From Pseudomonadota bacterium (GTDB lineage: Bacteria; Pseudomonadota; Gammaproteobacteria; Burkholderiales; Burkholderiaceae_C), in NCBI GenBank assembly GCA_018241265.1, contig JAFEEF010000057.1, forward strand, positions 1-32,560: 32,560 nt of DNA, given 5' to 3'. This document shows positions 14,701-22,314 of the stretch, piece after piece (the first letter of the stretch is position 1; each line of letters begins with the position of its first letter). The position numbers and the translations under genes were made by a program. The notes under the pieces were generated by a model, which saw nothing but the letters and a program-made list of their open reading frames with translations, was not told the DNA's origin and ran no database searches.

Positions 14701-17452
14701 TGTCGTCGAAGTGCAGGCCGGTCGTCGGCTCGTCGAACATGAAGAGCGTGCCCTTCTTCGCGACCGGCTGGCGGCTCGCGGACTGCGCCGCCTCGGCCAG
14801 GAAGCCCGCGAGCTTGAGCCGTTGCGCCTCGCCGCCCGACAGGGTCGGCACCGGTTGGCCGAGCTTGACGTACTCGAGACCGACGTCGACGATGGGCTGC
14901 AGCTTCAGGCAGACCTCGCGGTCGCCCGCGAACAGCTGCACCGCTTCGCTGACGGTGAGGTCGAGCACGTCGGCGACGCTCAGGTCGCGCATCACCTCGC
15001 CCGGCAGGCGGCGCTCGATCTTCACTTCGAGGATCTCGGCGCGGAAGCGCCGGCCGTCGCAATCGGGGCAGCGCAGGTAGACGTCCGACAGGAACTGCAT
15101 CTCGACGTGCTCGAAGCCCGAGCCGCCGCAGGTCGGGCAGCGGCCGTTGCCGGCGTTGAAGCTGAACATCGATGCGCTGTAGCCGCGCTGCTGCGCCAGA
15201 GGCGTCTGCGCGAACAGCTTGCGGATCTCGTCGAACGCGCCGACGTAGCTCGCCGGGTTCGACCGCGCGGTCTTGCCGATCGGCGACTGGTCGACGAACA
15301 CCGCATCGCTCAGCCAGTCGGCGCCGAGCAGGCGGTCGTGCTCGCCGGGCGTCTCGGTCGCCTTGCCGAAATGGCGCTGCAGCGCCGGGAACAGCACGTC
15401 CTGGATCAAGGTGCTCTTGCCCGAACCCGACACGCCGGTCACGCAGACCAGGCACTTCAGCGGGAACTCGACCGCCACGTCCTTCAGGTTGTGCTCGCGC
15501 ACGCCTTCGACGATCAGCCGCGGCGTCGATGCCTCGACCAGACGCCGGATGCCGATGCCGACGTGCTTGCGACCGCCGAGGTAGGCGCCGGTCAGCGTGT
15601 CGGCCGAGCGGATGCGGTCGGGCGTGCCGTCGAAGACGATCGTGCCGCCGCGTTCGCCCGGGCCCGGGCCCATGTCGATCAGGCGGTCGGCCGCAAGCAT
15701 CACCGCCGGATCGTGCTCGACGACGACCAGCGTGTTGCCGGCCGCGCGCAGCCGCTGCATCGCCTGGATGATGCGGTTCATGTCGCGCGGATGCAGGCCG
15801 ATCGACGGCTCGTCGAGCACGAACAAGGTGTTGACCAGCGACGTGCCGAGCGCGGTCGTCAGGTTGATGCGCTGCACCTCGCCGCCGGACAGCGTGCGGC
15901 TCTGGCGGTCGAGCGTCAGGTAGCCGATGCCGACCTCGCACAGATAACGCAGCCGCGTGCGGATCTCGTCGAGCAGCAGCCTGGTCGCTTCGTCGGCGAC
16001 GCCGGTCGGCAAGGCGAGCGTGTCGAAGAACCGGCGTACGCGCTCGATCGGCATCAGCATCAGGTCGTGCACCGTGAGGCCGGGCAAGGCTTCGAGCTGC
16101 GCACGCGACCACGCGACGCCGCGCGGCAGGAAGCGCTGCGCCGGCAGCAGAACGGCATCCGCATTCGCCTTCGAGCCGAGCCGCCACAGGAGCGCCTCGG
16201 TCTTCAGCCGAGCGCCGCCGCAGACGCCGCAGGGCGTGTAGCTGCGGTACTTGGACAAGAGCACGCGGATGTGCATCTTGTAGGCCTTCGATTCGAGGTA
16301 CTCGAAGAAGCGCTTGACGCCATACCACTGCTTGTTCCAGTTGCCGTTCCAGTTCGGCGAACCGTCGATCACCCAGTCGCGCTGCGATGGCGTGAGCTGC
16401 TGCCACGGCGTGTCGCGCGGTATGCCGGCCTCGCCGCCGTACTTCATCAGGTCGTCCTGGCAGGATTTCCAGGCCGGCGTCTGCATCGGCTTGATCGCGC
16501 CGGCGCGCAGCGTCTTCTTCGGGTCGGGGATCACGAGGCCGTAGTCGACGCCGATCACGCGGCCGAAGCCGCGGCAGGTATCGCAGGCGCCATAGGCCGA
16601 GTTGAACGAGAACAGCGGCGGCTGAGGCTCGGCGTAGCGCAGGTCGCTGTCCGGGCAGTGCAGGCCGGTCGAGTAGCGCCACATCTCGGGTGCCTCGGGC
16701 TCGGCCGCCGGGTCTGCATCGGCACCCGCGAGGGCCGGGGCGGTCACGAACGCATAGACATTGACGCGGCCGCTGCCGCGCTTCAGCGCCGCCTCGATCG
16801 CTTCGATCGCGCGCGCCTTCTCGACGCCCTGCATGCGGAACCGATCGGCGACGACGTCGAGCACCTTGCGCGGACCGGTCGGCGATGCCACCTCGCGCTC
16901 GGCCTGGACGCGCGTGTAGCCGCTCGCGGACAGCCACTGCGCGACCTCGTCGGCCGTCGTCGACGCCGGGAGTTCGACCGGAAAGGTGACGACGAGGCGC
17001 GGATCGCCGGCCGCGGCGCTGCGCCGCATCAGCTCGGCATGGATCGTCTCGGGCGAGTCGTGGCGCACCGGCTGCGCGGTCTCCCGGTCGAACAGCTCGG
17101 CGCCGCGCGCGAACAGCAGCTTCAGGTGGTCGTTCAGCTCGGTCATCGTGCCGACCGTCGAGCGCGAACTGCGCACCGGGTTCGTCTGGTCGATCGCGAT
17201 CGCGGGCGGCACGCCATCGACCCGCTCGACCGCCGGGCGGTCCATGCGGTCGAGGAACTGGCGCGCATAGGCACTGAAGGTCTCGACATAGCGCCGCTGC
17301 CCTTCGGCGTACAGCGTGTCGAACACCAGGCTCGACTTGCCGGAGCCGCTCGGGCCGGTGACGACCGTGAGCTCGCCCGTCGCAAGATCGAGGTCGATGT
17401 TCTTCAGGTTGTGCTGGCGCGCGCCGCGAATGCGGATGACACCGGAGGTCAT
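11732..17452 (-). CDS. tandem (double) UvrA excinuclease ABC subunit A, 1906 residues
   Basis: Ordinary UvrA is about 940 residues with two ABC cassettes; this reading frame holds two complete UvrA units in one chain. Walker A motifs are at 33-40, 673-680, 1047-1054 and about 1594-1601. Signature motifs (LSGGE) are at 521, 871, 1436 and 1784, and Walker B (DEPS/DEPT) at about 547, 907, 1461 and 1820. UvrA zinc modules recur in both units: C772/C775/C795/C798 and C1694/C1697/C1717/C1720, plus Cys pairs near 290, 408, 1306 and 1355. The join lies near residues 990-1020. UvrA dimerises on damaged DNA and recruits UvrB, so one such chain may act as a built-in dimer. GGGAG lies 9 nt before ATG 17452. 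Similar long UvrA paralogs exist in related bacteria, usually beside a normal uvrA elsewhere. Confidence 0.93.
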   Translation of the reverse strand: MTSGVIRIRGARQHNLKNIDLDLATGELTVVTGPSGSGKSSLVFDTLYAEGQRRYVETFSAYARQFLDRMDRPAVERVDGVPPAIAIDQTNPVRSSRSTVGTMTELNDHLKLLFARGAELFDRETAQPVRHDSPETIHAELMRRSAAAGDPRLVVTFPVELPASTTADEVAQWLSASGYTRVQAEREVASPTGPRKVLDVVADRFRMQGVEKARAIEAIEAALKRGSGRVNVYAFVTAPALAGADADPAAEPEAPEMWRYSTGLHCPDSDLRYAEPQPPLFSFNSAYGACDTCRGFGRVIGVDYGLVIPDPKKTLRAGAIKPMQTPAWKSCQDDLMKYGGEAGIPRDTPWQQLTPSQRDWVIDGSPNWNGNWNKQWYGVKRFFEYLESKAYKMHIRVLLSKYRSYTPCGVCGGARLKTEALLWRLGSKANADAVLLPAQRFLPRGVAWSRAQLEALPGLTVHDLMLMPIERVRRFFDTLALPTGVADEATRLLLDEIRTRLRYLCEVGIGYLTLDRQSRTLSGGEVQRINLTTALGTSLVNTLFVLDEPSIGLHPRDMNRIIQAMQRLRAAGNTLVVVEHDPAVMLAADRLIDMGPGPGERGGTIVFDGTPDRIRSADTLTGAYLGGRKHVGIGIRRLVEASTPRLIVEGVREHNLKDVAVEFPLKCLVCVTGVSGSGKSTLIQDVLFPALQRHFGKATETPGEHDRLLGADWLSDAVFVDQSPIGKTARSNPASYVGAFDEIRKLFAQTPLAQQRGYSASMFSFNAGNGRCPTCGGSGFEHVEMQFLSDVYLRCPDCDGRRFRAEILEVKIERRLPGEVMRDLSVADVLDLTVSEAVQLFAGDREVCLKLQPIVDVGLEYVKLGQPVPTLSGGEAQRLKLAGFLAEAAQSASRQPVAKKGTLFMFDEPTTGLHFDDIAKLMRSFRKLLEAGHSLLVIEHNLDVIRAADWLVDLGPEGGEAGGLVVCTGTPADVKQHPTSHTAEALRDYEQAMGAVHAVEERKLSLPRADAHGSYLGEAIRIVNAREHNLKSLDVAIPRGKFNVVTGVSGSGKSTLAFDILFNEGQRRYLESLNAYARSIVQPAGRPEVDAVWGIPPTVAIEQRLSRGGRKSTVATTTEVWHFLRLLYVKLGLQHCIKDGAPVKPQSAESIAAQILRDHRGQHVGLLAPLVVNRKGVYTDLAKWAKGRGHTHLRVDGEFLTVDPWPRLDRFKEHTLELPVGDLVVEAGNEAALRDLLARALELGKGVMHLLAPLDGLVGAMASNASTARIGAVKVFSTKRACPVCGTSYAELDPRLFSYNSKHGWCTTCVGTGLALTREQRKAYDDSVLGDDDKGREQSFPSEEPEVEGVADAPCPDCGGTRLNPIARAVTFDDRSIAAVAQWSVGQARTWIESLRLSGRDAEIARDVVTEIRSRLEFLEEVGLGYLTLDRAAPTLSGGEAQRIRLAAQLGSNLQGVCYVLDEPTIGLHPRDNRILLDALGKLGDKGNTLVVVEHDEDTIRRADHIIDIGPGAGKRGGTLVAEGKVADLAAHRQSVTGRFLARPLLHPLQDRRDVQLPLLKEARRQVVVRGASLHNLKQLDVAVPLKRLVAVTGVSGSGKSTLARDVLLANLQFINTRGAKPRWQGCERIDGWEAIDRVLEVDQTPIGKTPRSCPATYIGFWDTIRKLYADTLEARARGYAPARFSFNTGEGRCPGCEGQGMRTIAMSFLPDVKVPCDVCHGARFNPETLAVTWRGKSIGDVLTMEVDEAVDFFAAMPNISHPLQLLKDVGLGYLTLGQPSPTLSGGEAQRIKLVTELSKVRDDITRRGNKAPHTLYVLDEPTVGLHMADVERLIRVLHRLVDGGHSVVVIEHDLDVIAEADWVIDLGPEGGTDGGSVVAAATPESLVACAASHTGEALRPVLARA

Positions 17453-17482
17453 GCAGGAGGGCTCCCGAAAAGGAAGCGCAGC

Positions 17483-17488
17483 ATTCTA
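17483..17488 (-). promoter_or_regulatory. candidate -10 box for the tandem uvrA
   Basis: TAGAAT on the minus strand (five of six matches to TATAAT) lies 31 nt upstream of the uvrA start. No good -35 stands 16-18 nt further up. I looked for a LexA-type CTGT-N8-ACAG box in the 195-nt divergent spacer (17453-17647) and saw none, so SOS control is not supported here. Confidence 0.3.
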
Positions 17489-17647
17489 GGGACGGCACCG
17501 TGACGCCGCCGCCGGGCCGGAAAACAACGTCGAACCGGTCAGGGCTTCCTTTCGATAGAGGATGAACGGGATAGTCGGGTATCCGCCGCGCCCGGCCAGG
17601 CACTACCATCGTGCGCAGACCATCCCTGCTGCCGACGCAACCGCGCC

Positions 17648-19714
17648 ATGAGCGATGACGGGTCAGAAAACGAGGCGCCCGCCCGGCCCGCCGGCGCACC
17701 CAGAGGTGTCGCCGCCGCGGCCGCCGAGCGCGATGGCCGCCTGTTCGACAGCCTGAACGAAGGCGTCTGGGAACGCGACCTGCGCACCGGCGAGTCGTGG
17801 TATTCGCCGCGCTACAAGGCGCTGCTCGGCTTTGCGGACGACGAACTGCCGAACTCGGTCGACGCGATACGCGCCCGCGTCCATCCGGATGACGTGCCGC
17901 GCATCACCGCGCTGTACGCGTCGGCGGCGGAGCGGCTCGGCGGCAGCGACGGCGATGTCCGGCTGCTGACGAAGGCAGGAGACTGGCGTTGGTTCCGCGG
18001 ACGCGTCCGCGTCTGGCCGGATGAGCAGGGACGAGCCGCGATCCTGGTCGGCGCGATCTACGACGTGCACGAGCAGGTACTCGCGCAGCAGGCGTTGCAG
18101 GCGCAGCGCGACGAACTCGAAGCGCGCGTGCGCGAGCGCACGCTCGGCCTCGAGCAAGCGCTGCAGCAAGCCGAGGCCGAACGCCAGGCGGCCGAGCGCG
18201 CGAACCAGGCCAAGGCGACGTTTCTCGCGCACATGAGCCACGAGCTGCGCACGCCGCTGAACGGCGTGCTCGGCATGACGCAGCTCGCCGAGCCGCTGTC
18301 GGCGAGCCAGGAGCAGCGCCGCTATCTCGAGCTGGCGCAGCAATCGGGTCTGGCACTGCTGCGCATCCTCGACGACGTGCTCGACTTCACCCGCGCCGAT
18401 GCCGGCCGGCTCGAACTGCACGACGAGCCGTTCGACCTTGCCGAGGCTGCCGCCGAGACCTTGCGCAGCTTCCTGCCGCAAGGCACCGACAAGGGGCTGC
18501 AGGTCGGCTTCGACTACGAAGGCAGCATCACGCTGGTGCGCGGCGATCCCGGAAGGGTGCGGCAGATCATCGGAAACCTGGTCGGCAACGCGATCAAGTT
18601 CACCGACCACGGCCATGTGCTGCTGAAGCTCGCGACGCGCGCGCTCGACGCCGGCCTGTGCGCGGTCGACATCGAAGTGCGCGACAGCGGCGTCGGCATG
18701 GACGAGGCGACCGCGCGCCGCGTGTTCGATCCGTTCGAGCAGGCCGAGGCCGGCAGCGCACGCCGCCATGACGGCTGCGGGCTGGGCTTGTCCGTCGTGC
18801 GTTTGCTCGCCGGCATGATGGGGGGCACCGCGACGGTCGACAGCCGCCCCGGCGCGGGATCGGCGTTCCGGGTCGAGCTGCGTCTGCCGCGCCTCGAACG
18901 CCAGCCGCTGGATGCGCTCGCACGTGGCCATCCGACGCAGGGCCGTGCCTGGCTGCTCGGCCGCGGCGGCGCGAGCGGCCAGCGCATCCAGGCCCGTCTG
19001 GCGCGCATCGGCTGGAGCTGCGAGCTGTTCTACGGCCTCGATGCCGCGATCGACGCGCTGCATCTGCGCGGCGCGGGCGAAGCGCCCGACTGCGTCGTGA
19101 TCGGCGAGGCGGCGCTGACGCCCGACGCCGACCTGGCGCCGCTGTGCGACCGCCTGCCGCCCGGGGTGCCGGTCACGTTGCTGCTGCGCCCCGACTTCGA
19201 TCTGGCCGTGGTGCGTTCGGCCACCGAGCGGCGCAACGTCAAGGTGCTGATCGCGCCGATGACACCGGCCGATCTGCATGCGCTGATGCGGCGTCCCGGC
19301 GGTACCGAGCCGGCACCGGTGCCCAGCGAGAGCGGACCCGCCAACGTGCTGGTCGTCGAGGACAACCCGATCAGCCAGATCATCGCGTGCGAGATGGTGA
19401 GCGCGCTCGGCATGCTGCCGGTGATCGCCGGCAGCGGCGAAGAAGCGCTGACGAGCTGCGCCGCGACATCCCCGGCACTCGTGCTGATGGACATCGAGAT
19501 GCCGGGCATGGACGGGCTCGAGACGACGCGCGCGCTGCGCAGGCTGCAGGAGGAGGGCAGCCTGCAGCGCTTTCCGATCATCGCGCTGACGTCGCGCACC
19601 GGGCCGACCGATCGCGATGCCAGCCTCGAGGCCGGCATGGACGAGCATCTGGCCAAGCCGATCCAGCTCGACCTGCTGCGCCGCGTGATGCGACGCTGGC
19701 TCGCGGTCGGCTGA
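17648..19714 (+). CDS. soluble hybrid histidine kinase (PAS-HisKA-HATPase-pseudoreceiver-receiver)
   Basis: This 688-residue protein has no transmembrane segment, so it senses a cytosolic signal. A PAS domain spans about 30-140 (VWERDLRTGESWYSPRYKAL type). A coiled linker at 143-190 leads to HisKA with H198 in HMSHELRTPLNG. The ATPase has N-box GNAIKF, G1 DSGVGMD (346-352) and G2 GCGLGL (376-381). Residues about 430-550 look like a receiver fold without its phosphorylation Asp. The C-terminal receiver (565-685) is intact: E571/D572, D615 in LMDIEMP, T648 and K670. No HPt or output partner is adjacent. The start has no clear Shine-Dalgarno. It is divergent from uvrA. Confidence 0.92.
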   Translation: MSDDGSENEAPARPAGAPRGVAAAAAERDGRLFDSLNEGVWERDLRTGESWYSPRYKALLGFADDELPNSVDAIRARVHPDDVPRITALYASAAERLGGSDGDVRLLTKAGDWRWFRGRVRVWPDEQGRAAILVGAIYDVHEQVLAQQALQAQRDELEARVRERTLGLEQALQQAEAERQAAERANQAKATFLAHMSHELRTPLNGVLGMTQLAEPLSASQEQRRYLELAQQSGLALLRILDDVLDFTRADAGRLELHDEPFDLAEAAAETLRSFLPQGTDKGLQVGFDYEGSITLVRGDPGRVRQIIGNLVGNAIKFTDHGHVLLKLATRALDAGLCAVDIEVRDSGVGMDEATARRVFDPFEQAEAGSARRHDGCGLGLSVVRLLAGMMGGTATVDSRPGAGSAFRVELRLPRLERQPLDALARGHPTQGRAWLLGRGGASGQRIQARLARIGWSCELFYGLDAAIDALHLRGAGEAPDCVVIGEAALTPDADLAPLCDRLPPGVPVTLLLRPDFDLAVVRSATERRNVKVLIAPMTPADLHALMRRPGGTEPAPVPSESGPANVLVVEDNPISQIIACEMVSALGMLPVIAGSGEEALTSCAATSPALVLMDIEMPGMDGLETTRALRRLQEEGSLQRFPIIALTSRTGPTDRDASLEAGMDEHLAKPIQLDLLRRVMRRWLAVG

Positions 19715-19754
19715 GGGCGCCCCGCGTCATCTCGGCCCGCAGCCTCCAGCGTCT

Positions 19755-19772
19755 CGGTCCTACAGCGGACCG
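19755..19772 (+). terminator. hairpin downstream of the kinase gene
   Basis: CGGTCC and GGACCG form a 6-bp stem around a 6-nt loop (TACAGC), 40 nt past the kinase stop. There is no T-run, so it is only terminator-like. Confidence 0.3.
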
Positions 19773-19899
19773 TCGCCGCGGCCGATGGGTCGCGCGCCAT
19801 CGATAGCCTAACTTTGTGGCATGACGTACTGCGCCGCGAGCCGTGAAGAAATGACGCCCGGATCGACATCCAGAGGCCGTCGTGATTTACGCCACGGTA

Positions 19900-19922
19900 C
19901 ATCCCCACGTCCACAGGGGATG
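19900..19922. repeat. 7-bp inverted repeat
   Basis: CATCCCC (19900-19906) and GGGGATG (19916-19922) are exact inverted copies with a 9-nt spacer. They could form an RNA hairpin in the leader of the small-gene transcript or serve as a dimeric operator. No family is recognisable. Confidence 0.4.
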
Positions 19923-20008
19923 CATGCAACCGAGGGGTAGCGCGTTGCGTAGAGGGCTGGTGAGATGGTGATGCGGGCACAGGCCTTGCAAACGAGACCG
20001 GTGCTTGC

Positions 20009-20104
20009 ATGTATTGCCTGAGCGGCGACAGCGCCCGCATCTGCGCCATCCGGAAGCGCGTGTCGCCACAGGCCGGACCGTATGTCGATGGAGGTAAGTC
20101 ATGA
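20009..20104 (+). CDS. possible 31-residue small protein, overlapping the next gene
   Basis: ATG 20009 opens a 31-codon frame (begins MYCLSGDSARICAIRKR, ends YVDGGKS). Its TGA overlaps the ATG of the following 82-residue gene in an ATGA junction, the arrangement of translationally coupled genes. It has two cysteines and a basic centre. Against it, no Shine-Dalgarno precedes the ATG, and the end of the frame merely contains the next gene's ribosome-binding site. I recognise no family. Confidence 0.3.
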   Translation: MYCLSGDSARICAIRKRVSPQAGPYVDGGKS

Positions 20105-20349
20105 GAGTGCATCCTTGGCCCCAACTCGAAACCGCGCCGGGCGCACGGCCTGCGGTCTGGTGGGAACACAGCGACGCCCACGGTCTGCTCATCGATACGC
20201 CGGCGGTTCCGCTGCGCTTCGCGGCCGAGTTGCCGATGGAGACGGCGGCACCTTTCGCTGTCTCGATGAACGAGCTCGAGGTGGCGCAACGCCGCATCCG
20301 CATGCTCGAAGGCCTGCTGGTTCAGGCCGACCTGCCGATGACCGCCTGA
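20101..20349 (+). CDS. small hypothetical protein, 82 residues
   Basis: A very strong Shine-Dalgarno (GGAGGT at 20090-20095, 5 nt before the ATG) makes this a real gene. The product starts MRVHPWPQLETAPGAR and ends with an amphipathic helix (about 55-77, ELEVAQRRIRMLEGLLVQ) that could form a coiled coil. There is no signal peptide, membrane segment or cysteine. I do not recognise the family. It stands alone or with the preceding 31-codon frame and is convergent with the hydrolase gene (23 nt between stops). Confidence 0.65.
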   Translation: MRVHPWPQLETAPGARPAVWWEHSDAHGLLIDTPAVPLRFAAELPMETAAPFAVSMNELEVAQRRIRMLEGLLVQADLPMTA

Positions 20350-20365
20350 GGGCTGCTCGATATCG

Positions 20366-20384
20366 GCGGCGGTCAGTCCGCCGC
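20366..20384. terminator. hairpin at a convergent gene junction
   Basis: GCGGCGG and CCGCCGC form a perfect 7-bp GC stem with a 5-nt loop that contains the hydrolase stop codon. Position between two converging genes suggests a bidirectional terminator, although neither side has a T-run. Confidence 0.35.
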
Positions 20385-21221
20385 GAAGAAGCGCTCGACG
20401 AGCGCCAGCTGATCGGGCGTGTTGAGCGCCGGCGCATGACCGCAGCCGGCGATCTCGACGATCACCGCGCGCGGGCCGCGCTGACGCATCTGCTCCGTCG
20501 TCTCCGGCAGCAGCAGGTCGGAAGCTTCGCCGCGCAGACAGAGGACCGGGAGGTCCAGGCTGTCCCATTCGCTCCACAACAGATAGTCGTCGCGATGGTG
20601 GGTGAACTGCATCACCATCGCGGGGTCGTAGTGCGGCGTCACGCGGCCATCGGGCAGGCGGCGCGTCGACGTCTCGGTGAGCCGGCGCCATTGCGCATCG
20701 CTGAGCCAGCCGTACGGCTTGTAGACCGTGCGGAAGTACTGCTCGAGTTCGGTCACCGTCGCGAACGCCGCCGGAGCGCCGGCATAGCTCTTGATGCGCT
20801 CGATCGCCGCGTCCGCCAGTTGCGGGCCGTTGTCGTTCAGGACCAGGCGACGGATGCGGCCGCGCAACGGGCCCGCTGCCGCGGCCAGCCCGATCGCACC
20901 ACCCATGGACGTGCCCAGCCAGTGGAATCGCGTCAGGCCGAGCCGATCGGCCAGTGCCGCCGCAAGGCGCACGTAGAACGCCAGGCAGTATTCGCGCTCC
21001 GGATCGGGGCTCCATTGGCTGAGCCCGCGGCCTATCGTGTCGGGGCAGATCACGCGGTAGCGCTGCGACAGGTGTGCCGCAACCTCGTCCATGTCGCGCC
21101 CGGTGCGCGCCAGGCCATGCCAGGCGATCACCGTCTCGGCGTGGCCGGCGCCCCATTCGGTGTAGTGAATCTCGCGGCCTTCGCAGGTCGTGTAGTTCGA
21201 GGTGCAGTCCATCGGCAGCAT
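20373..21221 (-). CDS. alpha/beta-hydrolase, coupled to the liv-type transporter
   Basis: This 282-residue cytosolic hydrolase has the nucleophile elbow GTSMGG (S105), an acid at about D235 (GEASDLLLPE) and the catalytic H262 in GCGHAPALN. AWHGLARTGRD near 33-43 provides the oxyanion hole. Substrate is not evident; esters, lactones and C-C bond substrates are all possible. The ATG shares one base with the livM stop (TGATG), with GGAG 9 nt upstream, so it is translated as the last gene of the transporter operon. This suggests it acts on the imported compound or a product of it. Confidence 0.88.
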   Translation of the reverse strand: MLPMDCTSNYTTCEGREIHYTEWGAGHAETVIAWHGLARTGRDMDEVAAHLSQRYRVICPDTIGRGLSQWSPDPEREYCLAFYVRLAAALADRLGLTRFHWLGTSMGGAIGLAAAAGPLRGRIRRLVLNDNGPQLADAAIERIKSYAGAPAAFATVTELEQYFRTVYKPYGWLSDAQWRRLTETSTRRLPDGRVTPHYDPAMVMQFTHHRDDYLLWSEWDSLDLPVLCLRGEASDLLLPETTEQMRQRGPRAVIVEIAGCGHAPALNTPDQLALVERFFAAD

Positions 21222-22309
21222 CAGCTGGCGCTCCGTTCAGGCTTGCGCGCACGACCTTGCGCGCGCAGCCGGCCGACCACGCCGGTCGGGAAGTAGTAGA
21301 CCGACAGCACGAAGCCGATCCCGAGCCACAGCAGCCACCGGTCGGGCGAGACGATCTGCGACAGCAGCGGCACGCCGCTCACCGCGCCTGCAGCCAGCTT
21401 CATCAGGTCCTGCAGGTAGCTCTGCGCGAGCACGAAAAGCACGCTGCCGACGATCGCGCCGTAGAGCGTGCCCATGCCGCCGATCACGACGATCAGCAGC
21501 ACGTCCAGCATGATCTCGAACGACAGCGTCGTGTCCGGGCCGTTGTAGCGCAGCCAGATCGCGAGCAGCGCGCCGGCGAGCGTCGCGAACAGCGCCGACA
21601 GCACGCTCGCGATCGTGCGATAGACGACGACGCGGTAGCCGATCGCCTCGGCGCGGAAGTCGTTCTCGCGGATCGCCTGCAGCACGCGGCCGAACGGCGA
21701 GTTGACGATGCGCAGCATCGCGAGCACGAGCACGGCGCTCGCAATCAACAGCAGGTAGTAGGTCAGCAGCCGGCCGTCGACGGATGCGCCGAGGAACGGT
21801 TGATCGAGGTACGCCGTGCCGGGCGACAGCGCGTCCGGCACCTTGAAGTTGAGGCCGTCCTCGCCGCCGGTCAGGTCCGACAGCTGCGACGCCAGGCCGA
21901 GGAACGCCGACGCGACCGCCAGCGTGATCATCGCGAAGAAGATCGCGCGCACGCGCAGGCTGAACAGGCCGACGACGAGCGACAGCACGAGCGATACGGC
22001 GAGCGCCGCCGCGAGACCGAGCGCGAGGGATCCCCACGATGCCCCGAGCCGCGTGCTCGCGATCGAGATGCCGTAGGCGCCGATGCCGAAGAACATCGTC
22101 TGCGCGAAGCTGACGATGCCGGTGTAGCCGAGCAGCAGGTCGAAGCTCGCGACCAGCACGACGAAGACGAGGATCTTCGCGGCGACGTTGAGCGCCTTGG
22201 TGCCGGGAAAGACGAACGGCGTCAGCGCAAGGCCGGCAACCATCAGCACGAGCAGCAGCGCGAGCCAGCGGTTGCGCGGGCCGTCGTGGGAGAGCAGGCG
22301 GTCGAGCAT
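21221..22309 (-). CDS. livM: branched-chain amino-acid-type ABC transporter permease, LivM family
   Basis: This 362-residue inner-membrane permease has about eight to ten hydrophobic segments beginning near residue 16 (WLALLLVLMVAGLAL). The LivM core GYTGIVSFAQTMFFGIGAYG is at 61-80. The cytoplasmic coupling loop SPFGRVLQAIRENDFRAEA identifies the family. It pairs with LivH to form the channel. The start is 5 nt after the livH stop, and its own stop overlaps the hydrolase start. Substrate cannot be read from the permease; liv-type systems also carry urea, amides and aromatic acids. Confidence 0.92.
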   Translation of the reverse strand: MLDRLLSHDGPRNRWLALLLVLMVAGLALTPFVFPGTKALNVAAKILVFVVLVASFDLLLGYTGIVSFAQTMFFGIGAYGISIASTRLGASWGSLALGLAAALAVSLVLSLVVGLFSLRVRAIFFAMITLAVASAFLGLASQLSDLTGGEDGLNFKVPDALSPGTAYLDQPFLGASVDGRLLTYYLLLIASAVLVLAMLRIVNSPFGRVLQAIRENDFRAEAIGYRVVVYRTIASVLSALFATLAGALLAIWLRYNGPDTTLSFEIMLDVLLIVVIGGMGTLYGAIVGSVLFVLAQSYLQDLMKLAAGAVSGVPLLSQIVSPDRWLLWLGIGFVLSVYYFPTGVVGRLRAQGRARKPERSAS

Positions 22310-22314
22310 GGCGA

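Larger units (their letters stand above)
19715..20008. other. non-coding stretch with hairpins
   Basis: No convincing gene lies between the kinase and the small ORFs. The base composition is visibly less GC-rich than around it. Two inverted repeats (19755-19772 and 19900-19922) are listed separately. An 18-codon frame from ATG 19965 and a 29-codon frame from GTG 19882 are open but show no protein-like features. Promoter(s) for the small genes should lie here; I could not pick one. Confidence 0.5.

Noticed and set aside
11732-17452. The double-length uvrA as an assembly or duplication error
   Set aside because: The two halves differ throughout (for example RSSRSTVGT versus RGGRKSTVATT), so they are diverged units, not a copied read; the frame is uninterrupted.
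11708-17503. A 1931-codon open frame antisense to the tandem uvrA
   Set aside because: Its residue make-up (Arg, Ala, Asp, Gln, His-rich, no motif) is what strong G/C third-position bias produces opposite a long real gene; the uvrA strand has every family motif.
17453-17647. A LexA (SOS) box before uvrA
   Set aside because: No CTGT-N8-ACAG or close variant could be found by eye.
17663-19648. A 661-codon open frame opposite the hybrid kinase
   Set aside because: No motif and low-complexity composition; the kinase motifs are intact on the plus strand.
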